A DNA stretch of 64,000 bases from Dyadobacter luticola (lineage in GTDB: Bacteria; Bacteroidota; Bacteroidia; Cytophagales; Spirosomataceae). The notes under the pieces are model-generated. The model was not told the DNA's origin and did not search any database. It saw only the letters and a list, made by a program, of their open reading frames with translations. The DNA is taken from NCBI RefSeq assembly GCF_005860805.1, contig NZ_VCEJ01000002.1, forward strand, positions 2,030,375-2,094,374. The letters run 5' to 3'. Made by a program: the position numbers and the translations under genes. Below are positions 34,786 to 44,302 of the stretch, in pieces (positions within the stretch are counted from its first letter, which is position 1; each line of letters opens with the position of its first letter).

Positions 34786-35451
34786 ATGGATACAGTACTC
34801 GATCTGAATCAGGTAAGTAAAATATATAAAAGCGGCGATAAATCGCTCACAGTACTTGATAACATTAATTTTTCAGTAGAAGCCGGGGCCACGGTTTCGA
34901 TTGTCGGGCCCTCAGGAAGCGGTAAAACAACATTGCTCGGCCTCTGCGCCGGCCTCGACCGCTCTACTTCCGGTACCGTAGCCCTGCACGGCACCACATT
35001 AAATGGCTTGAATGAAGACCAGCTCGCCGCCGTACGAAATCAGTACGTCGGCTTTATTTTTCAAAACTTCCAGTTGCTTCCCACACTTACTGCACTAGAA
35101 AATGTGATGGTCCCGCTGGAATTACGGGGTGAAAGAAATGTGAAACCCAGGGCATTAGACCTGCTGGATAAAGTTGGTCTCTCTGCGAGGAGCCACCATT
35201 ACCCCACCCAGCTGAGCGGCGGCGAGCAGCAGCGCGTCTCGCTGGCGCGCGCATTTTCCAACCAGCCGCGCATTCTTTTTGCCGACGAACCGACCGGAAA
35301 CCTGGATGCGGAAACCAGCGAGAAAGTCGTAAAACTGCTTTTTGACCTGAATAAAGAAGCCGGAACAACATTGGTGGTCGTTACGCACGACCTGGAACTG
35401 GCGGCGAAAACGCAGCGGATTATCAGGATTAAGGGAGGAAAATTGGTATAG
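34786..35451 (+). CDS. ABC transporter ATP-binding protein (YbbA/LolD type)
   Basis: A 221-residue ABC ATPase of the MacB/LolD group. Walker A is GPSGSGKTT (about residues 43-51), Q-loop is in FQNFQLLPTLTALENV, signature LSGGEQQRVSLARAF and Walker B ILFADEPTGNLD. It is two bases upstream of a large FtsX-type permease gene, forming an exporter or lipoprotein/lipid extraction system. Divergent from a TesA-like esterase. Confidence 0.94.
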   Translation: MDTVLDLNQVSKIYKSGDKSLTVLDNINFSVEAGATVSIVGPSGSGKTTLLGLCAGLDRSTSGTVALHGTTLNGLNEDQLAAVRNQYVGFIFQNFQLLPTLTALENVMVPLELRGERNVKPRALDLLDKVGLSARSHHYPTQLSGGEQQRVSLARAFSNQPRILFADEPTGNLDAETSEKVVKLLFDLNKEAGTTLVVVTHDLELAAKTQRIIRIKGGKLV

Positions 35452-35453
35452 AC

Positions 35454-37994
35454 ATGCAAACAAATATCAACTTCTCCTGGCTGCTGAAAATGGCGTGGCG
35501 CGACAGCCGTAAAAACCGCTCGCGACTGGTTCTTTTCATTTCTTCCATCATTCTCGGCATCGCGGCGCTGGTCGCTATTTATTCGCTGGGGGATAACCTC
35601 AAAGACAACATTGACGAGCAGGCTGCATCACTGATCGGGGCGGACCTGGCATTGTACGGCAACCGCGCTGTGGACGGAAAAGCAAAGGAACTCGTTGATT
35701 CTCTGGGCAAAAATCGCTCGGAGGAGCGCAGCTTTGCTTCGATGGTTTATTTTACTAAAACCGGCGGAAACCGGCTGGCGCAGGTCAAGGCCATTTCGGG
35801 TCAATATCCTTATTATGGGAAATTTGAAACGGTTCCGGTAACTGCGGAGGCCACATTCCGCAAGGGGCAGGAAGCATTGGTAGACCAAACTTTAATGTTG
35901 CAGTACCACGCCAAAGTCGGCGATTCGATTAAAATCGGTGAGGTAACTTTCCTGATCGCGGGGATTTTGGAAAAGGCGCCGGGACAGACGGGCCTTACAA
36001 GCTCCGTCGCGCCAACTGTTTACATTCCGATGGATTTTCTTGGAAAAACCGGCTTAATGCAAAAAGGCAGCCGGGTAGCTTACCGCTACTATTTCAAGTT
36101 TCCGGCGAAGACCGATGTGGAAGCATTGGTGAAAAGATTGGAGCCGCGTTTCGAAATATTCGACCTCGAACATAATACGGTTCAGCAGCAAAAAGAAGAT
36201 ACCGGTCGCTCCTTCGCCGATCTGACACGATTTCTGGCACTGGTAGGTTTTGTTGCGTTGCTTCTGGGTTGCATCGGCGTTGCCAGCGCGATCCATATTT
36301 ACATTCGGGAAAAGCTCAATTCGATTGCGATCCTGAGGTGCCTGGGCTTGAAAGGCAGTCAGGCGTTTATGATTTATTTGATTCAAATCATTGGAATCGG
36401 GCTGATCGGATCGGTTTTGGGCGCTTTGCTAGGCGCAAGTATCCAGCAGTTTTTACCGATAGTAATCAAAGATATATTGCCTTTTGAACTAACCACCAGC
36501 ATTTCCTGGGCTGCCATAGGTCAGGGACTGGCAATCGGCGTTTTGATTTCCGTATTATTTGCGCTGCCGCCGCTGCTTTCTATACGCCGCGTTTCGCCTT
36601 TGAATGTGCTCCGCGTTTCCCTCGATCCCGTCAAACTCGACCGCGATCCGGTGACCTGGGTTTTATATCTTTTGATTGTTCTTTTCATTTTTGGTTTTGC
36701 CTTTTTACAAATGAAAACCTGGGTAGAGGCACTGGTTTTCACGATCAGCATTCTGGCCGCATTTCTTGTTTTATATGGCATCGCCATTTTGCTTACCTGG
36801 CTTGTACGCAAGTTTTTCCCGGTTTCGTGGAGCTATCTCTGGCGGCAAGGTCTGGCCAATTTATATCGCCCCAATAACCAGACTTCCATCCTGATCGTCT
36901 CCATCGGCCTCGGTACTTCGCTGGTAACCACCTTGTTTTTTGTACAGAGCATTTTACTGGAAAGAGTAAGACTTTCGACTAGCGGAAACCAGCCTAACAT
37001 TGTCCTTTTCGACATTCAGGGAAACCAGAAAGCCGGGGTAATGGAAATTGCAAAAGCAAACGGAGTACCTGTAAATCAGAGCGTTTCGATTGTTAACATG
37101 CGACTGGAAGAAGTGAATGGCAAAACTGCCGCCGATTTTGAAGGCGACACCACTGCCGAACAATCACGCCGCATTTTTGGGCGTGAGTACCGGGTAACAT
37201 TCAGGGATTCAATCACTTCTTCCGAAAAAATCACCAAAGGAAAATGGCAGGGCACCTACGACCAATCCGCCGGCCTGATACCGATTTCCGTAGAAGATGG
37301 TTTCGCCGACCGTAACCGGCTGAAACTGGGTGATACGCTGATTTTCAATGTCCAGGGAACATTAATGACCACCAGCATTGCCAGTCTCCGGCAGGTCGAC
37401 TGGGGCAGGGTGCAAACCAACTTCCTCGTCGTCTTCCCGACGGGCGTCTTGGAAGACGCCCCACAATTCCACGCCATGATGACCCACACGCCCAATCCGC
37501 AGGTCTCCGCCCAATTTCAGCAGGCACTCGTCCGGAAATTTCCGAACATTGCCATCATCGACCTCGCACTCGTACTTCGCCTGCTCGATGACATTTTCAA
37601 TAAAATAGGTTTCGTCATCCGTTTCATGGCTGGTTTCAGCATTCTCACGGGATTGATTGTACTAATTTCCTCGGTGCTGATCAGCAAATACCAGCGCTTG
37701 CAGGAAAGTGTTTTGCTCAGAACATTAGGCGCCAGCCGAAAACAAATTTTCGCCATCACGGCATTAGAATACTTTTTCCTGGGCTCTCTGGCCGCCTTCA
37801 CCGGCATCCTCATCGCTGCCGCCGGCGCTTGGTTCCTCGCCAAATTCAGCTTCGAAGCCGAATTCAAACCCGAGCTCCTGCCGGTTCTAGGCGTCTTTTT
37901 ATTTGTATCATTCATGACCGTCTTCATCGGCCTGGTCAACAGCCGCGGCATTCTCTCCCGCCCGCCGCTGGAAGTTTTAAGGCAGGATGTTTAA
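35454..37994 (+). CDS. FtsX-like ABC transporter permease (YbbP type)
   Basis: An 846-residue inner-membrane protein with an N-terminal membrane anchor (about residues 22-45), a periplasmic MacB-like domain, a first FtsX core of three helices (about 255-385), two further central helices (about 400-445), a second anchor and periplasmic domain, and a second FtsX core at the C-terminus (about 715-835). This duplicated layout matches YbbP and differs from four-helix LolC/E or MacB. With the preceding ATPase it forms one transporter. Its likely substrates are envelope lipids or hydrophobic compounds. Confidence 0.92.
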   Translation: MQTNINFSWLLKMAWRDSRKNRSRLVLFISSIILGIAALVAIYSLGDNLKDNIDEQAASLIGADLALYGNRAVDGKAKELVDSLGKNRSEERSFASMVYFTKTGGNRLAQVKAISGQYPYYGKFETVPVTAEATFRKGQEALVDQTLMLQYHAKVGDSIKIGEVTFLIAGILEKAPGQTGLTSSVAPTVYIPMDFLGKTGLMQKGSRVAYRYYFKFPAKTDVEALVKRLEPRFEIFDLEHNTVQQQKEDTGRSFADLTRFLALVGFVALLLGCIGVASAIHIYIREKLNSIAILRCLGLKGSQAFMIYLIQIIGIGLIGSVLGALLGASIQQFLPIVIKDILPFELTTSISWAAIGQGLAIGVLISVLFALPPLLSIRRVSPLNVLRVSLDPVKLDRDPVTWVLYLLIVLFIFGFAFLQMKTWVEALVFTISILAAFLVLYGIAILLTWLVRKFFPVSWSYLWRQGLANLYRPNNQTSILIVSIGLGTSLVTTLFFVQSILLERVRLSTSGNQPNIVLFDIQGNQKAGVMEIAKANGVPVNQSVSIVNMRLEEVNGKTAADFEGDTTAEQSRRIFGREYRVTFRDSITSSEKITKGKWQGTYDQSAGLIPISVEDGFADRNRLKLGDTLIFNVQGTLMTTSIASLRQVDWGRVQTNFLVVFPTGVLEDAPQFHAMMTHTPNPQVSAQFQQALVRKFPNIAIIDLALVLRLLDDIFNKIGFVIRFMAGFSILTGLIVLISSVLISKYQRLQESVLLRTLGASRKQIFAITALEYFFLGSLAAFTGILIAAAGAWFLAKFSFEAEFKPELLPVLGVFLFVSFMTVFIGLVNSRGILSRPPLEVLRQDV

Positions 37995-38040
37995 TGGTAT
38001 ATTTGTTTAAAAGCACTTTCACACATTAAAAAAGGCAGTC

Positions 38041-38502
38041 TTGAAATTTGACATTTTTGGTAATTTAAAACCTTATCAGATTATTAAATCTGATTTGAAA
38101 ACCTTTGAAAAAACTTTCGTAGCACCATTTTCTGAGTCAAAAACCCGGAAAGTTTTACTGAAAAATTTCAAAAATTATCTGAGTGATTTAGAAAATGTAG
38201 CTGGATCCGGGTTTTATCAATGGATCGATGGAAGTTTTATTACCAATAAACTCAACCCCAATGATATTGACTTCGTAACTTTCATTGACTGGAAAGTTTT
38301 TGAAAAAAATGAGAAGGGGATTGATCGGCTGAGACAATTACGTTATCAGAAAGAATTAGGGATGGATGGCTACTTTGTTGCTGTTTATCCTGAAAATCAC
38401 AAAAAGAACATCTTGTACCAGGCCGATAGATTTCAATGGCAGTTTCAGTTCGGGAAGTCACGAACAGATAAACAAAAAGGCATCATTCAGATCGACTTTT
38501 GA
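38041..38502 (+). CDS. DUF6932-type nucleotidyltransferase-like protein
   Basis: A 153-residue protein with a minimal-nucleotidyltransferase signature: G64-S65 (WIDGSFITNK) and D75-I-D77 (NPNDIDFV), in the spacing of the GS-x9-DxD motif. It resembles proteins grouped as DUF6932. The best start is a TTG at 38041, preceded by AAAGGCAG, since no ATG precedes the conserved region. Base composition is more AT-rich than the neighbouring ABC genes. A 77-residue helical protein starts two bases after its stop, forming a tight two-gene module that could be a toxin-antitoxin or defence unit. Function unproven. Confidence 0.7.
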   Translation: MKFDIFGNLKPYQIIKSDLKTFEKTFVAPFSESKTRKVLLKNFKNYLSDLENVAGSGFYQWIDGSFITNKLNPNDIDFVTFIDWKVFEKNEKGIDRLRQLRYQKELGMDGYFVAVYPENHKKNILYQADRFQWQFQFGKSRTDKQKGIIQIDF

Positions 38503-38504
38503 AT

Positions 38505-38738
38505 ATGGAAGAAAACGATTTAAATCAGCTTCATGAATGGGGACTTCGGGTCTCGCGGTTGCTGGAATTGATAGCGCTTACAAACCGGACATTGCATTTG
38601 CACCAGGAAGAAGGCGGATCTGACGCGCAGATTAATGATTACAAATTTTTGCTTTCCCAGCATCAGTCGGAACTCGACGACCTGATGCGCAACTACGGAC
38701 TTCGGGTCCAAATCTCCTCTCTCGAAAGTGCTGCCTGA
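38505..38738 (+). CDS. Small helical protein, partner of the nucleotidyltransferase-like gene
   Basis: A 77-residue protein, strongly acidic at the start (MEENDLNQLHEWG) and predicted as two or three long amphipathic helices (LRVSRLLELIALTNRTLHLH, DYKFLLSQHQSELDDLMRNY). No known motif is visible. Its ATG lies two bases after the upstream TGA, so it is translationally coupled. The size and helical nature resemble partners of small nucleotidyltransferases, but it lacks the R-x4-6-H motif of HEPN toxins. Confidence 0.65.
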   Translation: MEENDLNQLHEWGLRVSRLLELIALTNRTLHLHQEEGGSDAQINDYKFLLSQHQSELDDLMRNYGLRVQISSLESAA

Positions 38739-39138
38739 GTGGCATATCAAGCCGTTTCAATTTTTTCCGGGATAAAGGATAAATGCGCTCAAAACTATTG
38801 GGTGGAAACGCATATTTAACAATTCCTTAAATTTAATCAGGCTCTGAATTGGGTCGGAGAAGCGACTTTTGTGACGGCAATGACTTTGCATGTGACACGA
38901 ATAGCTTTTGAATGATTAGAATTTTTTCTTCCCAGTACTCCGAACTCCCCTATCATTTATATCCAATTTATTCTGGAAATTTTTTCAAACGTTTGCATAA
39001 AATTTCAAACGTTTGCATGAGCCATTGTGCATTTTATATTAATTATTTTAAAAATACAATTTGTAATCTTGTAAAATGACCTTTCTGTAACTACTAATTT
39101 ATTTAAGCTTAATCAATGACAACCATAATTTACTAACT
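38739..39138. other. Intergenic control region of the SusC/SusD pair
   Basis: The 400 bases between the small helical protein and susC hold no convincing reading frame. The first half is featureless. The distal part contains twin LacI-type operators and AT-rich sequence expected of a promoter and leader. Confidence 0.6.
38986..39015. promoter_or_regulatory. Twin LacI-type operators CAAACGTTTG upstream of susC
   Basis: Two identical 10-base palindromes CAAACGTTTG (38986-38995 and 39006-39015), each in the context TTTCAAACGTTTGCAT, are spaced 20 bp centre to centre, two helical turns. The central CG and symmetric arms are typical of LacI-family sites. The same palindrome in the same context occurs beside the lacI-type gene at 48399. 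The TTTG of the second copy could act as a -33 element, with TATATTAA (39035-39042) as a poor -7 element after 19 bases. Confidence 0.72.
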
Positions 39139-42100
39139 ATGTACAAAACTTTGACTCTATCAGTCAGGCGGGCGACAATTAAAAGCTGTGTGATGCAGGC
39201 AACGGCCATATTGGGCCTGCATGCGGCAGCTTTTGCAGAAATACCCGCGCTGAAAAGTCAGGCCAGCCATGTTGAAAGCAGCACCCGCAGCCTGAAAGAA
39301 ATAACATTGACGGGAAAAGTATTGACCGACGGTTCGGGTGAAGGTTTGCCTGGCGTCACGGTCGTCATCACCGACGCCAATGGCGGCAGCAAGCAAGGCG
39401 CAACTACCAACGAATCCGGCGTTTTTTCTTTTTCGAATCTGCAAACGGATACGAAATACAACCTGGATTTCAGCTACATCGGTTTTGAAAAACAATCTAT
39501 CGCAGGTTTTCTTTTGACCGAATCCAACAGCAATTCCATCGAGGTACGGCTGAAAGAAGCGGCTTCAAACCTCGGCGAAGTGGTGGTGGTAGGTTACGGC
39601 AGTACGGTTAAAAAGGACATTACGGGTTCAGTTAAATCTCTTAAAAGCACCGAGTTCAACTCCGGTATCATCAACTCGCCCGAGCAATTGCTGCAAGGAA
39701 AAGTATCCGGGGTGAATGTTACTTCAGCTACGGGCGAGCCGGGCGGCAAAACCAGCATTACAGTACGCGGTCCGGGCGGTGTGAGAACCGGTAGTACCCC
39801 GCTTTTTGTGGTGGACGGTATGGCTCTCGACAACAGCAGCACCGGCGGCGACACTAACCCGCTGAACTTCCTCAATCCGCAGGACATTGAGTCGATGGAC
39901 GTGCTGAAAGATGCTTCTGCCACAGCGATTTACGGAGCGCGCGGCGCAAATGGTGTTATCCTTATCACAACAAAAAAGGGTAAGTCAGGCCAGGCGAGTG
40001 TGAATTATTCGGGGTCACTGGGACTTTCTACGATGGCGCGGCCGCTGGATGTTTTGACCGGGCCTGAATTCCTCGCGGAAGCAGCGAAACTCGGTGCTAC
40101 GGTCATTGATGGAAAAGCGAATACCGACTGGCAAAAAGAAATTTCCCGCACCGCAACCACGCACAACCACAATATTTCGATTGGCGGCGGCACTGAAAAA
40201 ATGACTTATTATGGTTCTTTCGGCGTGCAAAAACAGCAGGGTGTATTGAAGGGCAGCCAGCAAGACCGCTACACGGGACGGGTAAATCTTTCACAAAAAC
40301 TGCTGCATGACCGGGTTACGCTGGATGTAAATTTGAACGCAACCAACACCAAAAACAAGCGGCCGAACATTCAGAGCATGATTGGTAGTGCGCTGACCAT
40401 CAACCCGACCTATGCACCTTACGATGTAAATGGTGAGATTGTGAAGTACCAGGATTTTACCAACCCGCTCTTTGCATTGCAGCAATATAAAGAAGTACTG
40501 ACGACCAACCGTGTGCTGGCCAGCATTTCGCCTTCGGTGAAGATCATTGACGGTTTGGTTTACAAGCTGAATTTCGGCATCGATAACTCTACGGCTACGC
40601 AAGACAAACAAACATTGCCGAGCACGGTTCCGGCGGAAGTGGGACGACTTGAAAACTATGGTTTGCGCAATACCAACAAGCTGATCGAGAACTACCTGAC
40701 TTATACGCTTAATAACAAAACGCACAGTTTCAGCGCATTGGTGGGCCACTCGTACCAGCACATTTTTGTTCAGAGCAGGAATTTCAGCATTAATAAATTC
40801 CCGATTTCTGACATTGAACCCATCTATAACCCCGGTCTAGGACAAGATTTGACACTGGTACTAAACCAGCCCGGCGGCTTTGCGACGATCAACGAGTTGC
40901 AATCATTTTTTGGAAGAGCTACTTACGGTTTTAAAGACAAGTATCTGGCCACGGCAACATTACGTATTGATGGTTCGTCCAAATTCGGGGCCAACAACAA
41001 ATACGGCTCATTCCCCTCATTCTCTTTGGGATGGCGGATTTCGGAGGAAAATTTCATGAAATCTTCGCCATTCTCAGACTTGAAATTGCGCGCTGGCTGG
41101 GGATCGACAGGAAATCAGGAAATTCCTTCCAAAATCACACAGGCTCGTTTTACTTCCACTGTTTCCGGAACAACCAGCTATCCTTTGGGAACCGGTTCTT
41201 ATCCTGCCGGAACAACCAACACACGGCTTGCCAACCCGAACATTCAGTGGGAAGTATCGCAGCAAACCGACTTAGGTCTTGACTTTGGGTTGTTTAAAGG
41301 CGCATTGAACGGGGAGATCGATTACTTCAAGAAAACTTCGAAAAAAATATTGCTGGAAGTAATCCCAGCCGACCCGATCCAGCCCGCAGGAACATTCTGG
41401 ACCAATGTTCCTAACATGGAAATCGTCAACCAGGGTTTGGAATTCGACTTGAATTTGAGGAAATCACTGGATAACGGTTTGCGGTATGGCGTGGGTGGTA
41501 ACATTACTTTTATCAAAAACAATGTAAAAAACTCGCCTTATTCGGTGATCCCATCAGGCGCCGCGCAGGGGTCTGGCCTTACTTCTGCGACGATCAATGG
41601 TTATATCAACAATCAGCCGATCGGAACATTTTTCCTGAAAGAATTTACTGGTTTTGACGATAAGGGTATCAGCACATTCCGGGATGTGGATGGCGACGGG
41701 ATTATCACCGACAAAGACCGCGTAGCTTCCGGCACAGCCCTTCCGACGCGCATGTACAATTTCAACGGTAATGTGGCTTTCAAAGGTTTTGATCTTACCG
41801 CCAACTTCAATGGTGTAGCGGGAAATAAGGTGTATGACAACACGGCCAACTCCAACTTTTACAGATTGAAATTGTCCAAAGGCGTGAATGTGACGCATGA
41901 AGCACTGGCCGATGCAGCCGAATCGATCAATAACTCGGCACCAGTATCTACACGCTACCTGAAAAGCGGCGCTTATCTGAGGCTCAATAATCTTGTTCTG
42001 GGTTATAATCTGAATACCACCAAGCTCGGTATCAATGGCTGGATTCAGACTGTGCGTCTGTCAGTTACCGGTCAAAATCTATTTGTGTGGACCAAATACA

Positions 42101-42222
42101 ACGGATTCGATCCTGAGGTGAACAATGACCGTTCTGTGAATGGTATCACTTCTTACGGAATTGATTATTTGAGTTATCCAAAGGCTAAAACAATCCTTTT
42201 TGGGCTAAACATCGGCTTCTAA
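39139..42222 (+). CDS. SusC/RagA-family TonB-dependent outer-membrane receptor
   Basis: A 1027-residue SusC-type transporter. An exported N-terminus is followed by a carboxypeptidase-D-like regulatory domain (about residues 55-140; ITLTGKVLTDGSGEGLPGV), the plug (about 150-265; EVVVVGYGSTVKKDITGSV, DVLKDASATAIYGARGANGV) and a large beta-barrel ending LFGLNIGF. It imports oligosaccharides or other large solutes with its SusD lipoprotein partner, encoded 10 bases downstream. Two LacI-type operators identical to that of the inositol operon precede it, so an inositol-containing ligand (for example a glycosylated or methylated inositol) is a reasonable inference. Confidence 0.93.
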   Translation: MYKTLTLSVRRATIKSCVMQATAILGLHAAAFAEIPALKSQASHVESSTRSLKEITLTGKVLTDGSGEGLPGVTVVITDANGGSKQGATTNESGVFSFSNLQTDTKYNLDFSYIGFEKQSIAGFLLTESNSNSIEVRLKEAASNLGEVVVVGYGSTVKKDITGSVKSLKSTEFNSGIINSPEQLLQGKVSGVNVTSATGEPGGKTSITVRGPGGVRTGSTPLFVVDGMALDNSSTGGDTNPLNFLNPQDIESMDVLKDASATAIYGARGANGVILITTKKGKSGQASVNYSGSLGLSTMARPLDVLTGPEFLAEAAKLGATVIDGKANTDWQKEISRTATTHNHNISIGGGTEKMTYYGSFGVQKQQGVLKGSQQDRYTGRVNLSQKLLHDRVTLDVNLNATNTKNKRPNIQSMIGSALTINPTYAPYDVNGEIVKYQDFTNPLFALQQYKEVLTTNRVLASISPSVKIIDGLVYKLNFGIDNSTATQDKQTLPSTVPAEVGRLENYGLRNTNKLIENYLTYTLNNKTHSFSALVGHSYQHIFVQSRNFSINKFPISDIEPIYNPGLGQDLTLVLNQPGGFATINELQSFFGRATYGFKDKYLATATLRIDGSSKFGANNKYGSFPSFSLGWRISEENFMKSSPFSDLKLRAGWGSTGNQEIPSKITQARFTSTVSGTTSYPLGTGSYPAGTTNTRLANPNIQWEVSQQTDLGLDFGLFKGALNGEIDYFKKTSKKILLEVIPADPIQPAGTFWTNVPNMEIVNQGLEFDLNLRKSLDNGLRYGVGGNITFIKNNVKNSPYSVIPSGAAQGSGLTSATINGYINNQPIGTFFLKEFTGFDDKGISTFRDVDGDGIITDKDRVASGTALPTRMYNFNGNVAFKGFDLTANFNGVAGNKVYDNTANSNFYRLKLSKGVNVTHEALADAAESINNSAPVSTRYLKSGAYLRLNNLVLGYNLNTTKLGINGWIQTVRLSVTGQNLFVWTKYNGFDPEVNNDRSVNGITSYGIDYLSYPKAKTILFGLNIGF

Positions 42223-42232
42223 TTTCTTGAAA

Positions 42233-43927
42233 ATGAAAAAGAAAATATCACTCATATTGACGGTTGCCAGCTTGCTGTTTATCGCGCCTGGCTGTACCAA
42301 TCTGGACGAACAGGTTTTAGATGAAACCTTGAATGCGAATCTGGCCCCGGAAGAAGCGGCAAATGGTCTGATAGCGCCGGTTTACTCACTGCTGCCGAAT
42401 TTGTTCCAGCATACTACCTATTTTGCGCTTAACGAAATTTCCACCGATGAAGCGATCCTCCCCTACCGCGGCGGGACCGACTGGGGCGATAACGGTATCT
42501 ACCTCGCTTTACATCAGCACAATACCACAAGTACAGATCCCAATGTAACCACCACCTGGAACACACTGGCGCAAGCCATTTCCAGGTCGATCACGGCAAT
42601 CAGCGGATTAAAAACTTCCACTGCTTCCACGGCTGCGCTTTATTCTGCCGAAGCCAGGGGCATGCGGGCGTACTACAATATGGTCATGCTCGATATGTTC
42701 GGGATTGCATTTGTGAAGGACGATCCGAATGTGGAGTCGGTGATTATCCGGGGCGACGAGGCTGTGAAATACATTGAAAGTGAGCTGCTTGCCATCGAGC
42801 CGGTTGTGCAGTTGAAATCGGCGGTGGGGCCGGGCAGACTGAACAAAGCTGCTGTCTGGGGACTTTTGGCGCGTCTGTATTTGAATGCGCCGGTGTACCG
42901 CAACATTTATTCGCCGACATTCACTTTTCCCGCAGAGGATATGGACAAAGTGATCACTTACACGGATAAGATCATTGCATCGGGTCAGGCGAAACTTTCT
43001 GCCGACTATTTCTCAATCTTCGGAAATGCAAACCATAACAACGAAGAGCTGATTTTCGCAGTAGACCAGCGCGCCGATTTGAACGGACATAACCGTATGG
43101 CTTATTTCTCAATTTCCGGCGACCAGTTCCCGCTGGCGGCATATCCCGCAGCAAATGGTACCGACGGACCTGCTATCACGTCTGATTTTTATCAGTCGTG
43201 GGTGCAGGCTTATGGTGCAGTTGACCCGAGCCGTGACCCGCGTTTTTACAAGCAAAATATGTCGGTTTATACCAACGCGGCGGATACCTGTATCAACGAT
43301 TCCGATTATAAAATCAACCGGGGGATCCTGAGAGGCCAGCAATATGGCGCTTTGCGTGTAAATGGTGCATTTGTAAGATGTCCTGATGGAAAACTCAAAG
43401 TTGGAAAACTGACTTACGTAACCCGTAACCGCTCTGACCTTGCAGTAAATTTCTCCGAGCTGATCGACTTCACGACTGCCGGAAGCAACTATAACACCGG
43501 TTTCCGCGTGGAAAAATACGAATTTGGCAGCGAGTCGAATACAGGCCGTAACAAAGGTGACGCGGATATCGTGATCCTTCGTCTGGCCGACATTTACATG
43601 ATGCGCGCCGAAGCCAAACTGCGCAAAAGCAATGATGCGGCGAGCGCGCTGGCGGATGTAAACTTCGTAAGAGCTTCACGCACAGCCACCTTGGCCCCGC
43701 CAGCATTAACCACCATGAACCTTGACTTACTCTTCCGCGAAAGAGGTTTCGAATTTTACTGGGAAATGCTCCGCAGAAGCGACATGATCCGTTTCGGAAA
43801 ATACGAAGGCAAATGGACTGAAAAAACCAACGCCGACGTAAAGAAAAGAATCTTCCCAATCCCGCAGACTGCGATTGACGGGGCTTCTAATGTGGCCGGG
43901 TATCTGAAGCAGAATGATGGGTATTGA
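42233..43927 (+). CDS. SusD/RagB-family outer-membrane lipoprotein
   Basis: A 564-residue SusD-type ligand-binding lipoprotein with lipobox FIAPGC near residue 21. The N-terminal TPR-like part contains YSAEARGMRAYYNMVMLDMF, and the C-terminal part carries DADIVILRLADIYMMRAEAK and DLLFRERGFEFYWEMLRRSD, family hallmarks. The start ATG at 42233 places the signal peptide correctly. It caps the SusC barrel. A terminator follows, so the pair is a two-gene unit without local glycosidases. Confidence 0.95.
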   Translation: MKKKISLILTVASLLFIAPGCTNLDEQVLDETLNANLAPEEAANGLIAPVYSLLPNLFQHTTYFALNEISTDEAILPYRGGTDWGDNGIYLALHQHNTTSTDPNVTTTWNTLAQAISRSITAISGLKTSTASTAALYSAEARGMRAYYNMVMLDMFGIAFVKDDPNVESVIIRGDEAVKYIESELLAIEPVVQLKSAVGPGRLNKAAVWGLLARLYLNAPVYRNIYSPTFTFPAEDMDKVITYTDKIIASGQAKLSADYFSIFGNANHNNEELIFAVDQRADLNGHNRMAYFSISGDQFPLAAYPAANGTDGPAITSDFYQSWVQAYGAVDPSRDPRFYKQNMSVYTNAADTCINDSDYKINRGILRGQQYGALRVNGAFVRCPDGKLKVGKLTYVTRNRSDLAVNFSELIDFTTAGSNYNTGFRVEKYEFGSESNTGRNKGDADIVILRLADIYMMRAEAKLRKSNDAASALADVNFVRASRTATLAPPALTTMNLDLLFRERGFEFYWEMLRRSDMIRFGKYEGKWTEKTNADVKKRIFPIPQTAIDGASNVAGYLKQNDGY

Positions 43928-43950
43928 CGTGTGAAATGTTATTTGAATGC

Positions 43951-43983
43951 AAAGCGGGGCAGATTTATCTGTCCCGCTTTTTT
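43951..43983 (+). terminator. Intrinsic terminator of the SusC/SusD operon
   Basis: Stem AAAGCGGG(G)CAGA / TCTG(T)CCCGCTTT with a short TTTA loop, followed by a T-run, 24 bases after the susD stop. Confidence 0.82.
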
Positions 43984-44002
43984 GTCTGTATTGCATTAAC
44001 AA

Positions 44003-44302
44003 TCACCAGTAAATTAATTTCGAAGGGATGAACTCACAGATCAGCAGTTCGTCTGTTGATTCGATAAAGACGATTGTATATTTCTTTTTGAAAACCACGC
44101 ATTTGTAGCCCAGCAACGCCCGGTCAGGATCTCTGCATACATTGTATTCACGCAGTGGCTGTCCGAGTTTTTCAAGAAAATCGTAAACAGAATCGGAGAA
44201 CTTTTCAGCAGTCTTTACCAAACCTTTGGACTCGATAAACCAGGCAATACCCGCAATACTATCAGCAACCGACTGCCGAACTATTATTTTTCTGCCGCCC
44301 AT
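44003..44302 (-). CDS. RelE/ParE-family toxin
   Basis: A 99-residue protein of the RelE/ParE superfamily: VRQSVADSIAGIAWFIESKG at the N-terminus, a central basic strand (LLGYKCVVFKKKYTIVFI) and a C-terminal LLICEFIPSKLIYW. Such proteins act as ribosome-dependent mRNA nucleases (RelE) or gyrase inhibitors (ParE); which one cannot be told here. Its start overlaps the end of a 56-residue antitoxin gene by 19 bases. Lies directly beside a second toxin-antitoxin pair. Confidence 0.85.
   Translation of the reverse strand: MGGRKIIVRQSVADSIAGIAWFIESKGLVKTAEKFSDSVYDFLEKLGQPLREYNVCRDPDRALLGYKCVVFKKKYTIVFIESTDELLICEFIPSKLIYW

Noticed and set aside
39139-43927. SusC/SusD pair as part of an ordinary polysaccharide utilisation locus
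   Set aside because: No glycoside hydrolase, polysaccharide lyase or SusE/F-like gene is adjacent, and a terminator follows susD; the operator evidence points to the inositol genes instead.
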